Below are positions 26,385-38,410 of a DNA stretch of 64,000 nucleotides, one piece after another. Made by a program: the position numbers and the translations under genes. This DNA is from a bacterium (GTDB taxonomy: Bacteria > Cyanobacteriota > Vampirovibrionia > Gastranaerophilales > Gastranaerophilaceae), in the NCBI GenBank assembly GCA_017403285.1, contig JAFQOI010000057.1, positions 1 through 64,000 of the forward strand, read 5' to 3'. A model generated the notes under the pieces. The model did no database searches. It was given only the letters and a program-made list of their open reading frames with translations, and was not told where the DNA came from. Each line of letters begins with the position of its first letter. Within the stretch, counting starts at the first letter, position 1.

Positions 26385-28218
26385 ATGATAAATAAGATTG
26401 ATTCAGTAAATCTAAACGCAAAAGCATCAATGCCTGCTAAAGTTAAAAAACAAGCAAATAAAGCGGCTCAAAATGTAGAAGCACAACAACTTTCTGGAGC
26501 TAAATTTGCTCAAGCATACCAAGCAATGAATGGTGTAAGTTTTGGTGCAAAGAAAACTGCTCTTACAGCATATGAACAAACATTTATTGGTAAAAAAGAA
26601 ATTAGAATTCCAAATCTTTTAGATATAAAAGAAAATTTGGATATTCCTTATACATTAATGCCAGCAGACGCAAAACATCTTAATTCGGCAGGTTTGAATG
26701 TTGAAAAAGTACAAGATGGAACAAAAGAATTGTTTAAAATTTCTAACGACAAAGGCGATCGTATTTTTGAAGGCGTTGTTGATAAAGCAAAAGCAAAAGA
26801 TTTACCTGTATTAACATATAAGCAAGGTAAATTTATGCCTGAAATTACTGTTAAAGATACTTCAGTTATGCCTAACAAATCAATCAAAATGTTAGCAGGA
26901 AGTACATTAGAAGGTGAAGGTTTCAAATTCCATATGATTGGTGATTACACACCAACTCCAGATGCAAAAACAAAAAGCGTAGGCGTATCTTTTAAAGGCA
27001 GAACAGTAATCACTACATTGAATAAAGAAGAAAGAACTCTTAATGCTGTAGATTCTTATAAAGATTCAGGTCTTCAATCACAAGCAGTAAAAGGTGATTA
27101 TTACGATATGATGAAAGCAGATGACCCTACAATCGTAATTCCAGCAGGTGGTTTCGGTGAAAGATTCTTTAACATTACAAGAGAACATGAAAATAAACCA
27201 TCAGCAAAATTACCTACAGACGAAAGATTCCGTATTATTGGTACTACATTAAACTTGGCTGCTTCAGCAGGTATTATGAATGGTGATGATAGTGACTCAA
27301 TAATTTATTTAAGCCAAGCACACGAAATTGAAGAAGGCGAAAATATTAAACATACATCTAAATATAAAACAGATGGTGGTGCTATAGCAGAAGGTCTAAG
27401 ACGTGATCTTATCCAAAATGATAAACCAGCAGTAATCTTAAATGCTGACATTTTCACAAACGCAGATATTACTCGTACATATAAAGCATTAAAGACTCTT
27501 CCAAAATGCTGCACTTGTAATTCCTTATTATCCAGTAAATGCTCAAAGAGCGAAAGCGTTCGGTCTTTTAGGTATTGAAAAAGATGATAATGGTAACTTA
27601 CAAATTAAAGAATTCTTAGAAAAACCAAAATATACATCAGATGCTCCAAAAAATTCAGAATTTGCTGAGCAAGGTGAATATGATAAAGCAATGGAAAGCT
27701 TCATGAAGGTTCAAACAGCAGTTAATCCTAACGACGAAAGCACATTCCTTGCAAACCCTGGTTTCTATTTCTTAAGCCCACAAGCACAGAAAGTTCTTAT
27801 GGCAAAAGGTATCTTAGAACCAAATGCAACTGGTCTTGGCGCACACGTTATGCCTGCAATTGTTGATCTTGCTAATAAAGGTGAATTATTAGATGCTGAA
27901 GGTAATCAAATGAAAGTATATACAGTTCCATTAGAAACAAAAGGTGGAAAAACCGCAGTTTGGGATGATATCGGAACAGCAGAAGCATACTTAAAACTTA
28001 TAAAAGATGTTGGTGCAGAATATAGAACACATGGTAATACTTCTGAAAACAAATACTATGGTATTCCAGAGTTCGTAATGGCTGACTTTGCCGAAAATGC
28101 TGACCCTGAGACTGGTATTGTATACGATTCAAAAGAAGCAAAAACAGGTTTTGACGCATTCTGCGAAAAACATAATGTAAAAGTTGCTGAAGGTAATATC
28201 TTCGTAGCAGGTCAATAA
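26385..28218 (+). pseudogene. Sugar-phosphate nucleotidyltransferase with extra N-terminal domain, split by one frameshift
   Basis: Two reading frames (26385-27578 and one running to 28218) join into one 610-residue protein if one A is removed from the AAAA at 27503-27506. The joined product has an Ala/Lys-rich start, VSFG at 51-54, an unfamiliar domain to about 240, then a nucleotidyltransferase core: IPAGGFGERF near 252, KLPTDERFRIIG, LNADIF, FLEKP, NPGFYFL and VWDDIGTAEAYL. These fit the GlgC/GalU fold, probably acting on a hexose-1-phosphate, but substrate and nucleotide are unknown. Codon use is the same on both sides, so the break is recent or a sequencing error. It lies between the sensor kinase and rpoB, with a terminator after it. 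Confidence 0.75.
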
Positions 28219-28240
28219 CCGAAAAAATAAGGAAAAATTA

Positions 28241-28267
28241 AAGCACCGGACACTCCGGTGCTTTTTT
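28241..28267 (+). terminator. Intrinsic terminator after the nucleotidyltransferase gene
   Basis: AAGCACCGGA and TCCGGTGCTT form a perfect 10-base stem with loop CAC, followed by a T run. It separates the gene from rpoB. Confidence 0.92.
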
Positions 28268-28392
28268 GTTTTTGTTTTAAGGGGGTTGACACTCTATTTC
28301 AATAAATATGGGAATTTTGCCCCCATTGATTTTTGTTTGTATCTTTTTGTAAATATTTTTTTAACAATTACATATCAAAAAAAGTTTTTTGC

Positions 28393-28420
28393 TTGACGGA
28401 GGTATTTTAGCAAGTATCAT
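28393..28420 (+). promoter_or_regulatory. Putative rpoB operon promoter
   Basis: TTGACG at 28393-28398 and TATCAT at 28415-28420, 16 bases apart, leaving a leader of about 90 bases before rpoB. Confidence 0.55.
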
Positions 28421-28518
28421 TTAATAATGGCTAGGATTGTCTTTAGCTAAAATTAAGAAACATTAAAGATAAAAAAATTATATAGTTTGTAGTACACCAC
28501 ATAACGAGAGGTGATTGA

Positions 28519-31500
28519 ATGTTAAAGAAAACATATTCTGAGAGAGTAACTCCGATGGGCATGCCCAAGACAAGATTGGATGATCTACCGGATTTAATCG
28601 AAGTTCAGAAAAAATCATTTGAGTGGTTTTTAAAAGAAGGGTTAAAAGAAGAGTTTCTTTCATACTCTCCTATTAAAGACTATACGGGAAGGTTAGAATT
28701 ACATTTTCTTCCAAATTATACTTTTGATAATCCAAAGTATTCACTTGAAGAAGCAAGAATCCATGATGCTACTTATGCAAAACAGTTAAGAGTTATGGCG
28801 CGTCTTGTTAATCGTGACACTGGGGAAATTAAAGAACAAGAAGTATACATCGGTGATATTCCGACAATGACAAACAAAGGTACTTTTATTGTAAATGGTG
28901 CTGAACGTGTTATTGTATCTCAAATCGTACGTTCTCCTGGTATTTACTTTAAGAGAGAAATTTCTCCTACAGGTAAACGTTTATTCAACGCAACTTTGAT
29001 TCCAAATAGAGGTGCGTGGATGAAGATTGAAACAGATGCTAATGATATCATCTATGTAAAAATTGATAAAAATAGAAAAATCTTGGCAACAACATTGTTG
29101 AAAGCTCTTGGTATAACAGTTTCTGAAATGGAAACATTGTTTACGCATTTTGAGTTTTTAAAGAAAACACTTGAAAAAGACCCAACAGAAACAACAGATG
29201 ATGCATTAATTGAAGTTTACAAAAAATTGAGACCTGGAGATCCTGCATCTGCTGCTGGTGGTCGTTCAATTATTGAGTCAAGATTCTTTGATGATAAAAA
29301 ATACGATATCGGAAGAGTTGGTCGATATAAGTTAAACAAAAAATTAAACTTAAACGTTGCAGAAACACAAAGGACTTTAACAATTCAAGATTTAGTTGCT
29401 GCTGTTGAATATTTAATCAACTTGACTTATGACGAAGGAAGTTGTGATGATATCGACCACTTAGGAAACAGAAGAATTCGTTCAGTAGGCGAATTATTAC
29501 AAAACCAATTCAGAGTAGGTTTATCAAGAATTGAAAGAATAGTTAAAGAAAGAATGACTCTTCAAAATTCTGAAACACTTACTCCATTAAATTTGTTAAA
29601 TACAAAACCATTAATAGCGTCATTAAAAGAGTTTTTTGGTTCATCGCAATTATCACAATTTATGGACCAAACAAACCCACTTGCTGAATTAACTCATAAA
29701 AGACGTATTTCAGCATTAGGACCAGGTGGTTTGGTGAGAGAAAGAGCAGGATTTGCTGTTCGTGATATTCACCCTTCTCACTATGGTAGAATATGTCCAA
29801 TTGAAACACCTGAAGGACCTAACGCTGGTTTGATAGGTTCGTTGGCTACACACGCTAGAGTTAATGATTATGGTTTTATTGAAACACCTTATTTTGCAGT
29901 TAAAGATGGTGTTGTTACAGATGAAGTACATTATATGAGTGCTGACGAAGAAGAAAACTTCCGTGTAGCACCTTCTGACTTAACATTGAATGAAGATAGA
30001 AGTATCAAAGCGCAATACGTACCAGTTCGTTATAAATCTGAATTTACAATGGGTGAATCAAAACGTGTTGACTATATGGGTGTATCTCCAATTCAGGTTA
30101 TTTCAGTTGCTACTTCAGTAATTCCATTTATTGAACACGACGACGCAAACCGTGCATTGATGGGTTCAAACATGCAACGTCAAGCAGTACCTCTTCTTAT
30201 AACAGATAGACCAGTTGTTGCAACAGGTCTTGAAAAGAGAGCTGCGAAAGACTCTTGTATGGTTGTTGTTTCAGATGTTGATGGTACAGTTGAAAAAGTT
30301 GTCGGTGAAGAAATCTGGATTAAAGACAAATCAAACAAATTACATAAATATCAATTAATGAAATATGTAAGAAGTAACCAAGATACTTGTATCAACCAAA
30401 AACCTATTGTAAAAGAAGGTGATAAGGTTAAAGCGGGTGATGTTATTGCCGATGGTGCATCAACTCACTTTGGTGAACTTTCATTAGGTAAAAATGTTCT
30501 TGTAGCATATATGCCTTGGGAAGGATACAATTTCGAAGATGCTATCTTACTTTCTGAAAGATGCGTACATGATGATATCTTTACATCATTACACATTGAA
30601 AAACTTGAAATCGAAGCACGTCAAACAAAATTAGGACCTGAAGAAATTACAAGAGAAGTTCCTAATGTTTCAGAAGAAGCTTTAAGACACCTTGATGAAA
30701 GAGGTATCGTAAGAATTGGGGCAAGAGTATATGCAGATGATATTCTTGTTGGTAAAGTTACACCAAAAGGTGAATCTGAACATCCACCAGAAGAAAAACT
30801 TTTAAGAGCAATCTTTGCTGAAAAAGCAAGAGATGTAAAAGACAACTCATTAAGAGTTCCACACGGTGAAGGTGGTCGTGTTGTTGACGTTAAAGTATTT
30901 GACCGCGAAAAAGGTGATGAATTATTACCAGGTGCAAATACATTGATTAAAGTTTACATTGCACAAAAACGTAAAGTATCTGTAGGTGATAAACTTGCTG
31001 GACGTCATGGTAACAAAGGTATTGTATCAAGAATTCTTCCTAAAGAAGATATGCCATTCTTACCAGATGGAACTCCTGTAGATATCGTACTTAACCCACT
31101 TGGCGTACCTTCTCGTATGAACGTTGGTCAAACATATGAATGCTTATTAGGTTTGGCAGCATATCTAACAGGCGATTACTATGAGGCACCTTCTTTCGAC
31201 GAAATGTATGGCGAAAATAAATCTGAAATATCTACTAAGTATGAACTTATGAGAGGTATCAAAGAATCTGGTTGTGATTGGGTTGGTGAAGATGGTAAAG
31301 TTAGACTTTACGATGGTAGAACAGGTGAACCATTCGATAGACCAGTTTCAGTTGGTATTACATACTTCTTGAAATTAGTTCACTTAGTTGACGATAAAAT
31401 CCACGCAAGATCTACAGGTCCATACTCATTAGTTACACAACAACCTTTAGGCGGTAAGGCTCAATTCGGCGGACAAAGATTCGGAGAAATGGAAGTTTGG

Positions 31501-31833
31501 GCTTTAGAAGCATATGGTGCTGCTTATACTCTTCAAGAAATGTTAACAATCAAATCAGACGATGTTAACGGACGTTCAAGAGCATATGAAGCAATCGTTA
31601 AAGGTGACAATATACCAAGACCAGGTATTCCTGAATCATTCAAAGTACTTGTAAGAGAATTACAAAGTATCGGTCTAGATATATCAGTATCTAAGAAGAG
31701 TGGTGAGGAAGTAGACTTGATGTCTGATACAGATGATTTAAGAAAGTCAGCTCCTAAGAGAATTCTTTCTGATTTAGATTCTGAATTATTAAACATCAAT
31801 TTTATGGAAACACCAAGCGCATTTAAAGAGTAG
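28519..31833 (+). CDS. rpoB: RNA polymerase beta subunit
   Basis: A 1104-residue subunit, close to cyanobacterial RpoB length and shorter than the E. coli form, so the large lineage inserts are missing. Conserved parts include the fork/rifampicin region ([20 protein letters not shown], then [11 protein letters not shown]), [17 protein letters not shown] and the C-terminal switch region [18 protein letters not shown]. It forms the catalytic cleft with beta-prime. The rifampicin pocket looks wild type. AGAGGTG precedes the ATG. It is first in the rpoB-rpoC1-rpoC2 operon. Confidence 0.98.
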   Translation: MLKKTYSERVTPMGMPKTRLDDLPDLIEVQKKSFEWFLKEGLKEEFLSYSPIKDYTGRLELHFLPNYTFDNPKYSLEEARIHDATYAKQLRVMARLVNRDTGEIKEQEVYIGDIPTMTNKGTFIVNGAERVIVSQIVRSPGIYFKREISPTGKRLFNATLIPNRGAWMKIETDANDIIYVKIDKNRKILATTLLKALGITVSEMETLFTHFEFLKKTLEKDPTETTDDALIEVYKKLRPGDPASAAGGRSIIESRFFDDKKYDIGRVGRYKLNKKLNLNVAETQRTLTIQDLVAAVEYLINLTYDEGSCDDIDHLGNRRIRSVGELLQNQFRVGLSRIERIVKERMTLQNSETLTPLNLLNTKPLIASLKEFFGSSQLSQFMDQTNPLAELTHKRRISALGPGGLVRERAGFAVRDIHPSHYGRICPIETPEGPNAGLIGSLATHARVNDYGFIETPYFAVKDGVVTDEVHYMSADEEENFRVAPSDLTLNEDRSIKAQYVPVRYKSEFTMGESKRVDYMGVSPIQVISVATSVIPFIEHDDANRALMGSNMQRQAVPLLITDRPVVATGLEKRAAKDSCMVVVSDVDGTVEKVVGEEIWIKDKSNKLHKYQLMKYVRSNQDTCINQKPIVKEGDKVKAGDVIADGASTHFGELSLGKNVLVAYMPWEGYNFEDAILLSERCVHDDIFTSLHIEKLEIEARQTKLGPEEITREVPNVSEEALRHLDERGIVRIGARVYADDILVGKVTPKGESEHPPEEKLLRAIFAEKARDVKDNSLRVPHGEGGRVVDVKVFDREKGDELLPGANTLIKVYIAQKRKVSVGDKLAGRHGNKGIVSRILPKEDMPFLPDGTPVDIVLNPLGVPSRMNVGQTYECLLGLAAYLTGDYYEAPSFDEMYGENKSEISTKYELMRGIKESGCDWVGEDGKVRLYDGRTGEPFDRPVSVGITYFLKLVHLVDDKIHARSTGPYSLVTQQPLGGKAQFGGQRFGEMEVWALEAYGAAYTLQEMLTIKSDDVNGRSRAYEAIVKGDNIPRPGIPESFKVLVRELQSIGLDISVSKKSGEEVDLMSDTDDLRKSAPKRILSDLDSELLNINFMETPSAFKE

Positions 31834-31871
31834 GCGCAGGACAAAGATAAGAAATTAAAGGAGATATAAAA

Positions 31872-33590
31872 TTGTCTACAAGTATAGATTATTTTGATTA
31901 TATACGAATAAGCATCGCTTCTCCAGAACGTGTGCTTAAATGGTCGTATGGTGAGGTAACAAAACCAGAAACTATTAACTATCGTACGTTAAAACCAGAA
32001 AGAGATGGTCTGTTCTGTGAAAGAATTTTTGGACCAACAAAGGACTGGGAATGTTACTGTGGTAAATATAAAAGAGTAAGACATAAAGGTATTATATGCG
32101 AACGCTGTGGTGTTGAAGTTACTGATTCAAAAGTAAGACGTCACAGAATGGGACATATTAAACTTGCAGCACCTGTCAGCCATATTTGGTTCTTAAAAGG
32201 TATTCCATCTTACTTAGGTCTTTTATTAGACATGACACTAAAAGATTTAGAGCAAGTAATTTACTTTAATAACTATGTTGTTATTGACCCTGCTGATAGT
32301 GACTTTAAAAAATACCAATTACTTTCTGAAGAAGAATATGAAGACTTCATGTTAGAAAATGAAGAATCTCAATTAAAAGTTGGTATTGGTGCTGAAGCAA
32401 TTAAGGAATTGCTTGGAGAAATTTCTCTTCAAGAAATGGCAGAATCAATCAGAAGTGAATTATCAGGACTTTCAGGTAGTGTTCAAAGAAGAGCAAAATT
32501 AATTAAGAGATTAAGATTAGTTGAATCTTTGCTTGAAAGTAATACTGAACCAACATGGATGATTATGGATGTACTTCCTGTTACACCTCCTGACTTAAGA
32601 CCAATGGTACAGTTAGATGGTGGTCGTTTTGCTACATCTGATTTAAATGACTTATATAGACGTGTTATAAACAGAAATAATCGTTTATTAAGACTTCTTG
32701 AAATGGGCGCACCAGAAATCATTGTAAGAAATGAAAAACGTATGCTTCAAGAAGCAGTTGACTCATTAATTGATAATGGTAGAAGAGGAAGAACAGTTGT
32801 TGGTCCAAGTAACAGACCATTAAAATCATTGAGCAACATTATTGAAGGTAAACAAGGTCGTTTCAGACAAAACCTATTAGGTAAACGTGTTGACTATTCA
32901 GGTCGTTCAGTTATCGTTGTAGGGCCTAAATTAAGTCTTAACCAATGTGGTTTGCCAAAAGAAATGGCTATTGAATTGTTCAAGCCATTCGTTGTAAACA
33001 AATTAATTGAAAGAGGGTTTGTACAAAATATAAAATCAGCTAAGAAGAAAATAGAACGTTCTGAAGCTGTAGTATGGGATATACTTGAAGAGGTAATTGA
33101 AGGACACCCAGTGTTATTGAACCGTGCTCCTACTCTTCACAGACTTGGTATTCAGGCATTTGAACCAGTATTGGTAGAAGGACGTGCTATCCAACTTCAC
33201 CCACTTGTTTGTACAGCGTTCAATGCTGACTTCGATGGTGACCAAATGGCTGTTCACGTACCACTATCAATAGAAGCACAAGCAGAAGCAAGAATGTTGA
33301 TGTTAGCAACAAACAATATTTTGGCTCCAGCAACAGGTAAACCAATTATCGCGGCTTCTCAAGATATGGTTCTTGGTATGTACTATTTAACATTGATGGC
33401 TGAAGACGATGAAGAAAAACAATTAAAATATTTCTACAGTTTTGAAGATGCAATTGCTGCACATGAAACAGGTGTGATTAGCCTTCACGAAAGAATTGTA
33501 GTTCGTGATGAACAAGGTGAAAGATTTGAAACTACAGTAGGAAGAATAATCTTCAACGAAACAGTAAGAAATGCAATTTTTGCAAAATAA
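31872..33590 (+). CDS. rpoC1: RNA polymerase beta-prime N-terminal half (gamma subunit), TTG start
   Basis: A 572-residue protein holding the clamp, zinc ribbon (C61, C63, C76, C79) and the active-site [12 protein letters not shown] loop with D453, D455 and D457, which bind the catalytic magnesium. It ends where the beta-prime chain is cut in Cyanobacteria and plastids. The start is TTG, with AAGGAG upstream. The stop is followed by a 45-base gap and a separate ribosome site for rpoC2, so the split is real and not a frameshift. Confidence 0.97.
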   Translation: MSTSIDYFDYIRISIASPERVLKWSYGEVTKPETINYRTLKPERDGLFCERIFGPTKDWECYCGKYKRVRHKGIICERCGVEVTDSKVRRHRMGHIKLAAPVSHIWFLKGIPSYLGLLLDMTLKDLEQVIYFNNYVVIDPADSDFKKYQLLSEEEYEDFMLENEESQLKVGIGAEAIKELLGEISLQEMAESIRSELSGLSGSVQRRAKLIKRLRLVESLLESNTEPTWMIMDVLPVTPPDLRPMVQLDGGRFATSDLNDLYRRVINRNNRLLRLLEMGAPEIIVRNEKRMLQEAVDSLIDNGRRGRTVVGPSNRPLKSLSNIIEGKQGRFRQNLLGKRVDYSGRSVIVVGPKLSLNQCGLPKEMAIELFKPFVVNKLIERGFVQNIKSAKKKIERSEAVVWDILEEVIEGHPVLLNRAPTLHRLGIQAFEPVLVEGRAIQLHPLVCTAFNADFDGDQMAVHVPLSIEAQAEARMLMLATNNILAPATGKPIIAASQDMVLGMYYLTLMAEDDEEKQLKYFYSFEDAIAAHETGVISLHERIVVRDEQGERFETTVGRIIFNETVRNAIFAK

Positions 33591-33635
33591 CTTACTCTTC
33601 GGCAATAGATTTTATAAGTAAAAGGTGAAAATAAC

Positions 33636-36600
33636 ATGGAAACAATGGTTCGTAAAAATTCAAAAAAATCGTTTGATTTCATCAATGAACAGGTGAATAA
33701 AAAATCGATTAATAAATTGTTAGCCCAAGTATACCTTGAATTCGGCGGAGCAAAAACAGCAACACTTGCTGATAATCTTAAGAATTTGGGTTATCGTTAC
33801 GCTACAAAATCAGGTACTACAATCTCTATCGCAGATTTGTCAGTTCCTGCTGATAAAAAAGAACTTTTAAAAGATGCTGAGCAAGAAATTGAAAAATCAA
33901 CTCACAGATATTTAAAAGGTGATATTACAGAAGTTGAAAGATATACAAAAGTTATCGACACTTGGTCTGAAACAACATCAAAATTAACTGAAAAAGTAGT
34001 TGAAAATTTCGACAGACTAAATCCAGTTTATATGATGGCATTCTCTGGCGCTAGAGGTAACTTATCACAGGTATCACAACTTGTTGGTATGAGAGGTTTG
34101 ATGGCAGATGCTCAAGGTCAAATCATCGACTTACCTATTAAATCAAACTTTAAAGAAGGTCTTTCAGTTACTGAGTACATCATTTCGTCATATGGTGCAC
34201 GTAAAGGTCTTGTAGATACAGCGTTAAAAACAGCAGACTCTGGTTACTTAACTAGACGTTTGGTTGACGTTGCTCAAGATGTTATTATTCGTGATCATGA
34301 TTGTGGTACACATAGTGGTATTTTAATGACAGATATTTCTGATGGTGAAAAAATCGTTGCACCTTTGTCTGAAAGATTATTAGGTAGAACGATTGCAGAA
34401 GATATTAAAGATGCTGAAGGCAATGTAGTAGTTGCTGTAGGTACAACTATTGATAGAGATGATATTAAGAAAATAAAACCTCTTAACCTTCATCAATTAC
34501 TAGTTCGTTCTCCATTAACTTGCGAACTAGAATATGGTATTTGCCAAAAATGTTATGGTTGGGCAATGACAACTCAAAAATTAGTTGATATCGGTGAAGC
34601 AATTGGTATTATCGCTGCTCAATCAATTGGTGAGCCTGGTACACAGCTTACCATGAGAACATTCCACACTGGTGGTGTATTCAAAGGTGCTGGCGCTATG
34701 AAAGAAATCATCGCTGATGTTGATGGTAAAGTTGTGACAAAAGTATTCACAAGAGATTTAAGAACAAGACATGGTGATAACGTTGCTATTACAGTTCAAG
34801 AATCAGATTTGGAAATCAAAGCAGGTTCAAAAACTAAAAAATATCACGTTCCATCAGGTGCTATCCTTTTTGTTAACGAAGGACAAGAAGTTAAAAAAGG
34901 TGATAAAATCGCATCTTATGAACCCGTTTCAGGTGGAGATGGTAGCCGTTTAACAGAAAAAGCCACAAAAGATATTACTTCTGATCTATCAGGCGAAATT
35001 ATATTTGAAGATTTCGTTGCTGATGAAAAGAAAGATAGACAAGGAAACGTTTCTAGAACAGCAAGTAAAAACGGAATCGTTTGGGTTTTAGGTGGCGACG
35101 TTTATAACCTTCCAGGTGGTTCTACTGTTCTTGTTAAAGATGGTAAGGCGGTTAAGGCTGGTGAAAAATTGGCTGAAATACATATCATCTCTGAACATGG
35201 TGGTGAAGTTAGACTTGGCGATAATTTAGTTGTTGAAGATGTTAAATTTGATGGCGAAAAAATTAAAAAAATAGTTCAAGGTAAAGAACTTACAATTGTA
35301 ATCGCTTCAATTTCTGCTTCAAATGCTGAATTTGAACAAACTAAAAAAGAACAATTATGGACAGTTAACAAAACAGGCGAAAAATATATCGTTAAAGCTC
35401 CAATTGGTACAGTTGTTGAAAGCGGTATGATTATTGCTGAACTTGTTGACGAAGAATACACAGTGCCTTCAAGTGGTGAAATCAGATACAATGGTATCGA
35501 AGTTGATGAAAATCAAATCATTACAAAAGCAGGTGAATTAATATTTGTTCCTGATGAAATTCATCAAGTTAATAAAGATTCTGCTTTGAAAATGGTTGAA
35601 TCTGGTACATTTGTAACTGCTGGTACTGAAGTTGTAAAAGACTTATATGCTCACATTGATGGTATTGTTGAAATAAAAGAATTCAATGATATGATTCATG
35701 AAGTTGTAATTCGCCCTGGTGAAATATACAACCTTTCTGGTATCAGTGAGTTAAAAATTGAAGAAGGCGAAGTTGTTAAAAAAGGAACTGAAATTGCTCC
35801 TAAAATTAAAGCAAAAGCTGATTCTATCGTTACAATTTTAGATAATGAAAAGGATAATCTAGAAATAGATGACTTAGAAGAAGATTTAGGCGTTGCTGCA
35901 TTAGATGAGAAATCAATATCTAACCAACCAATACAAATTCTTGTAAGACCTGTTCAAAGATTTAAAATTGAAACAAAAGATGTTTCTATCAAATTTAATT
36001 CTACAGATGAAGCAATTGATTTAGTTCCTGTAACTCAACTTCAATATAAAGATGGCGCAAGAGTAAGAAACTTAGATGGTGGTGTACTTACAAGAACAAG
36101 TTTAGTTCTTCAAATGCAAAACTATTTAAGCCACTTAAAAGGTCAAGTAGAACTTGATAGCAACAATAACTTAAAAATCGTTGTCCTTGAAAACTTGATT
36201 GTAAGAAGAGAAGTAGAAGGTTCATCAAAAATGGCTGCTTCTATGCAAACAGAACTTTTAGTTTCTGATGGTCAAGTAATTGAGCCAAAAACACCAGTTG
36301 CTAAAACGCAAGTTCTTGCTATAAGTGATGCTGTTGCAAGTATAAAAGATAACAATCAAGATGTAAGAAGAATTCTTCTTGTATCACCTGATAATGAGAC
36401 ACAAATTAAACTTAAATCAAAAGCAATTGTTAAAAAAGGTGATTTAGTTAAGATGGATGCTGTTATCTCTGAAAGCGGAGAAACATCAGAAATTTCGGGT
36501 CTTGTAGTTGCTGTTGATAAAAACTCAGTAACATTAAGGGTAGGTCGTCCATACTTAATCAGCCCTGGTACAATGCTTCAAGTTTCTAATGGATCACTTG

Positions 36601-37487
36601 TTTTAAGAGGTGATATGATTGCTACATTGGTATTTGAAAGACAAAAGACCGGTGACATCGTTCAAGGTTTGCCTCGTGTAGAAGAACTTTTAGAAGCAAG
36701 AAATCCAAAAGATTCTGCAATTGTTGCTGAATATTCTGGAAAAGCAGAAATTGAATTTGAAGATGATGTTCCTCGTTTATTCTTAAATGGCGAAAATGGA
36801 AGACAAGAGATTAAGTTCTCTATCGATTCAAATATCATTGTGGCTAACGGTCAGGATGTTAAAGTTGGGCAAGCATTAACTGGCGGTCCTTTAAATCCAC
36901 ACGACGTTATAAGATTGAATGGTGTTGAAGCAGCACAACAATACTTAGTTGATGAAGTTCAACGTGTATACCGTTCACAAGGTGTAGAAATTGCTGATAA
37001 ACACGTTGAAGTTATTGTTAGACAAATGACTAAGAAAGTTAAAGTTATTGAATCTGGCGATACAAAGCTTCTTCCTGGCGAATTTTTAGAACTAAAAGAA
37101 GTTCTTCAAGAAAACAAATTTGTTCAAGAAGCAGGTGGACAAGAAGCAACTTATGAAGCAGTTCTTTTGGGTATTACAAAAGCAAGTTTGAATACTGAAA
37201 GCTTCATCTCTGCAGCATCATTCCAAGAAACAACAAGAATTCTTACTGAAGCAGCAGTTGACGGAAAACGTGACTTGTTAAGAGGTTTGAAAGAAAACGT
37301 TATCATCGGTAGATTAATACCTGCTGGTACTGGATTCTATCACTTAACAAATGCTTCTGAAGAAAAAGACAGAGAAGCACAAAAAAGAGCAGCAGAAAAG
37401 AACAATGCCAGAAAACCTTCTGCTATTTTGGAAGAAATTGAAGGCATGTTTGGTGCTCCTGAATTAACTGACTATACAATTGAATAA
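33636..37487 (+). CDS. rpoC2: RNA polymerase beta-prime C-terminal half
   Basis: A 1283-residue protein. Residues 1-350 have the second zinc site (C223, C296, C303, C306), the bridge region and trigger helix ([13 protein letters not shown], 336-347). The conserved end resumes near 1004 with [19 protein letters not shown]. Between lie about 650 residues of lineage-specific insertion in the trigger loop, made of repeated beta-rich units with a VPSGAI...G..VKKGD pattern, as in the cyanobacterial SI3 insert. This part is Lys/Glu/Val-rich. A terminator follows. Confidence 0.97.
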   Translation: METMVRKNSKKSFDFINEQVNKKSINKLLAQVYLEFGGAKTATLADNLKNLGYRYATKSGTTISIADLSVPADKKELLKDAEQEIEKSTHRYLKGDITEVERYTKVIDTWSETTSKLTEKVVENFDRLNPVYMMAFSGARGNLSQVSQLVGMRGLMADAQGQIIDLPIKSNFKEGLSVTEYIISSYGARKGLVDTALKTADSGYLTRRLVDVAQDVIIRDHDCGTHSGILMTDISDGEKIVAPLSERLLGRTIAEDIKDAEGNVVVAVGTTIDRDDIKKIKPLNLHQLLVRSPLTCELEYGICQKCYGWAMTTQKLVDIGEAIGIIAAQSIGEPGTQLTMRTFHTGGVFKGAGAMKEIIADVDGKVVTKVFTRDLRTRHGDNVAITVQESDLEIKAGSKTKKYHVPSGAILFVNEGQEVKKGDKIASYEPVSGGDGSRLTEKATKDITSDLSGEIIFEDFVADEKKDRQGNVSRTASKNGIVWVLGGDVYNLPGGSTVLVKDGKAVKAGEKLAEIHIISEHGGEVRLGDNLVVEDVKFDGEKIKKIVQGKELTIVIASISASNAEFEQTKKEQLWTVNKTGEKYIVKAPIGTVVESGMIIAELVDEEYTVPSSGEIRYNGIEVDENQIITKAGELIFVPDEIHQVNKDSALKMVESGTFVTAGTEVVKDLYAHIDGIVEIKEFNDMIHEVVIRPGEIYNLSGISELKIEEGEVVKKGTEIAPKIKAKADSIVTILDNEKDNLEIDDLEEDLGVAALDEKSISNQPIQILVRPVQRFKIETKDVSIKFNSTDEAIDLVPVTQLQYKDGARVRNLDGGVLTRTSLVLQMQNYLSHLKGQVELDSNNNLKIVVLENLIVRREVEGSSKMAASMQTELLVSDGQVIEPKTPVAKTQVLAISDAVASIKDNNQDVRRILLVSPDNETQIKLKSKAIVKKGDLVKMDAVISESGETSEISGLVVAVDKNSVTLRVGRPYLISPGTMLQVSNGSLVLRGDMIATLVFERQKTGDIVQGLPRVEELLEARNPKDSAIVAEYSGKAEIEFEDDVPRLFLNGENGRQEIKFSIDSNIIVANGQDVKVGQALTGGPLNPHDVIRLNGVEAAQQYLVDEVQRVYRSQGVEIADKHVEVIVRQMTKKVKVIESGDTKLLPGEFLELKEVLQENKFVQEAGGQEATYEAVLLGITKASLNTESFISAASFQETTRILTEAAVDGKRDLLRGLKENVIIGRLIPAGTGFYHLTNASEEKDREAQKRAAEKNNARKPSAILEEIEGMFGAPELTDYTIE

Positions 37488-37508
37488 TTTGTTGATTCAA
37501 TAAAAAAT

Positions 37509-37542
37509 AACAACAGTCTGTGCAAACAGGCTGTTGTTTTTA
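37509..37542 (+). terminator. Intrinsic terminator of the rpoBC1C2 operon
   Basis: AACAACAGTCTG (37509-37520) pairs with CAGGCTGTTGTT (37527-37538; one G-U pair) around TGCAAA, followed by T's. Confidence 0.88.
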
Positions 37543-37553
37543 TTGGAGAAATT

Positions 37554-38015
37554 ATGAAAAATTTTTTAGCAGTTTTATTTTTTTTGTTATTTGGCAATAT
37601 TTCTTTTGCAAATGATACTGAAGATTTAATGCAATTTTTTAATGAATATGTAAATGCCGCAAACAGTTATAGTTGTAATTATTTTGATTTTTATACAAAT
37701 AATGCAAAAATAATTAGAGTTGTTGAAAAACCAGATGGAACACAAGAGTCTGTATTTATTCCATTAGAAAAATACAAAAGTGAAGCAAAAAAGTCTACTA
37801 AACTGGCAAAGCTTAGGAACTATAAAAATAAATATTTAAACATTAAAATAACAAAACAAGGTGAAGATTATAAAATAGCAGCAATGAGAATGCCATCTAC
37901 TAGTGATTATAAAATTCCGGCTCATTTTATAGTAGGGAAAGATTCGGATGGGAATTGGAAGATAAAAGAAGAATCAATGAACACAAAAGTCCAGAGATTT
38001 TTAAATTGCAGTTAG
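37554..38015 (+). CDS. Secreted hypothetical protein, possibly NTF2-like
   Basis: A 153-residue protein with a signal peptide (MKNFLAVLFFLLFGNISFA, cleavage likely after residue 19). The mature part begins with a helix (LMQFFNEYVNAAN) and ends with strands and a DGNWKIKEESM segment, a pattern common in periplasmic NTF2-like or DUF4440-type folds. Two cysteines (about 42 and 152) could form a disulfide. TTGGAG precedes the ATG. It has no linked neighbour; the function is unknown. Confidence 0.6.
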   Translation: MKNFLAVLFFLLFGNISFANDTEDLMQFFNEYVNAANSYSCNYFDFYTNNAKIIRVVEKPDGTQESVFIPLEKYKSEAKKSTKLAKLRNYKNKYLNIKITKQGEDYKIAAMRMPSTSDYKIPAHFIVGKDSDGNWKIKEESMNTKVQRFLNCS

Positions 38016-38039
38016 ACTATTCTTTTGCTTTAATGTATT

Positions 38040-38387
38040 TTAGTAAATGTTGTTATTATCATCAATTTGAACAATTGTTGGTTTAAATGCTTTTGCTTCT
38101 TCTGGAGTCATTTGTGCATATGAACAGATAATTATTTTATCACCAATTTGTGCTTTTCTTGCAGCGGCTCCATTTAGGCAAAAATCTTTATTACCACGTT
38201 TACCGGCTAAAATATAAGTTTGAAATCTTTCACCATTATTAATATTAAGTATATCTACTTTTTGTCCTTCTGAAAGATTTGCTTTTTCTAAAATATTTTC
38301 ATCAACAGTAATAGAACCGACATAGTTAAGATTTGCATCAGTTACTGTTGCTCTATGTATTTTTGAGTATAAAAATTCTAATAGCAT
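38040..38387 (-). CDS. panD: Aspartate 1-decarboxylase
   Basis: A 115-residue zymogen with the self-cleavage site YVGSIT: the chain breaks between G24 and S25 to make the pyruvoyl group. K9, H11 and the [12 protein letters not shown] loop are conserved. It makes beta-alanine for pantothenate and CoA. It lies 23 bases after the pseudouridine synthase gene and is probably co-transcribed with it. panB and panC are not nearby. Confidence 0.95.
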   Translation of the reverse strand: MLLEFLYSKIHRATVTDANLNYVGSITVDENILEKANLSEGQKVDILNINNGERFQTYILAGKRGNKDFCLNGAAARKAQIGDKIIICSYAQMTPEEAKAFKPTIVQIDDNNNIY

Positions 38388-38410
38388 ATCGTTATTCTAA
38401 CAAAAACATA

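Larger units (their letters stand above)
28219..28518 (+). other. Terminator and promoter region before rpoB
   Basis: No gene is seen in these 300 bases. They hold a terminator at 28241-28267, a TTGACA at 28286 without a well placed -10 box, a G5/C5 pair (28281-28285 and 28320-28324) that could close a loop, and a better promoter at 28393-28420. rplJ and rplL, which usually precede rpoB, are absent. Confidence 0.6.

Noticed and set aside
31872-37487. rpoC1/rpoC2 as a frameshifted rpoC
   Set aside because: A 45-base gap, a separate ribosome site and the known cyanobacterial break point show a true split gene.
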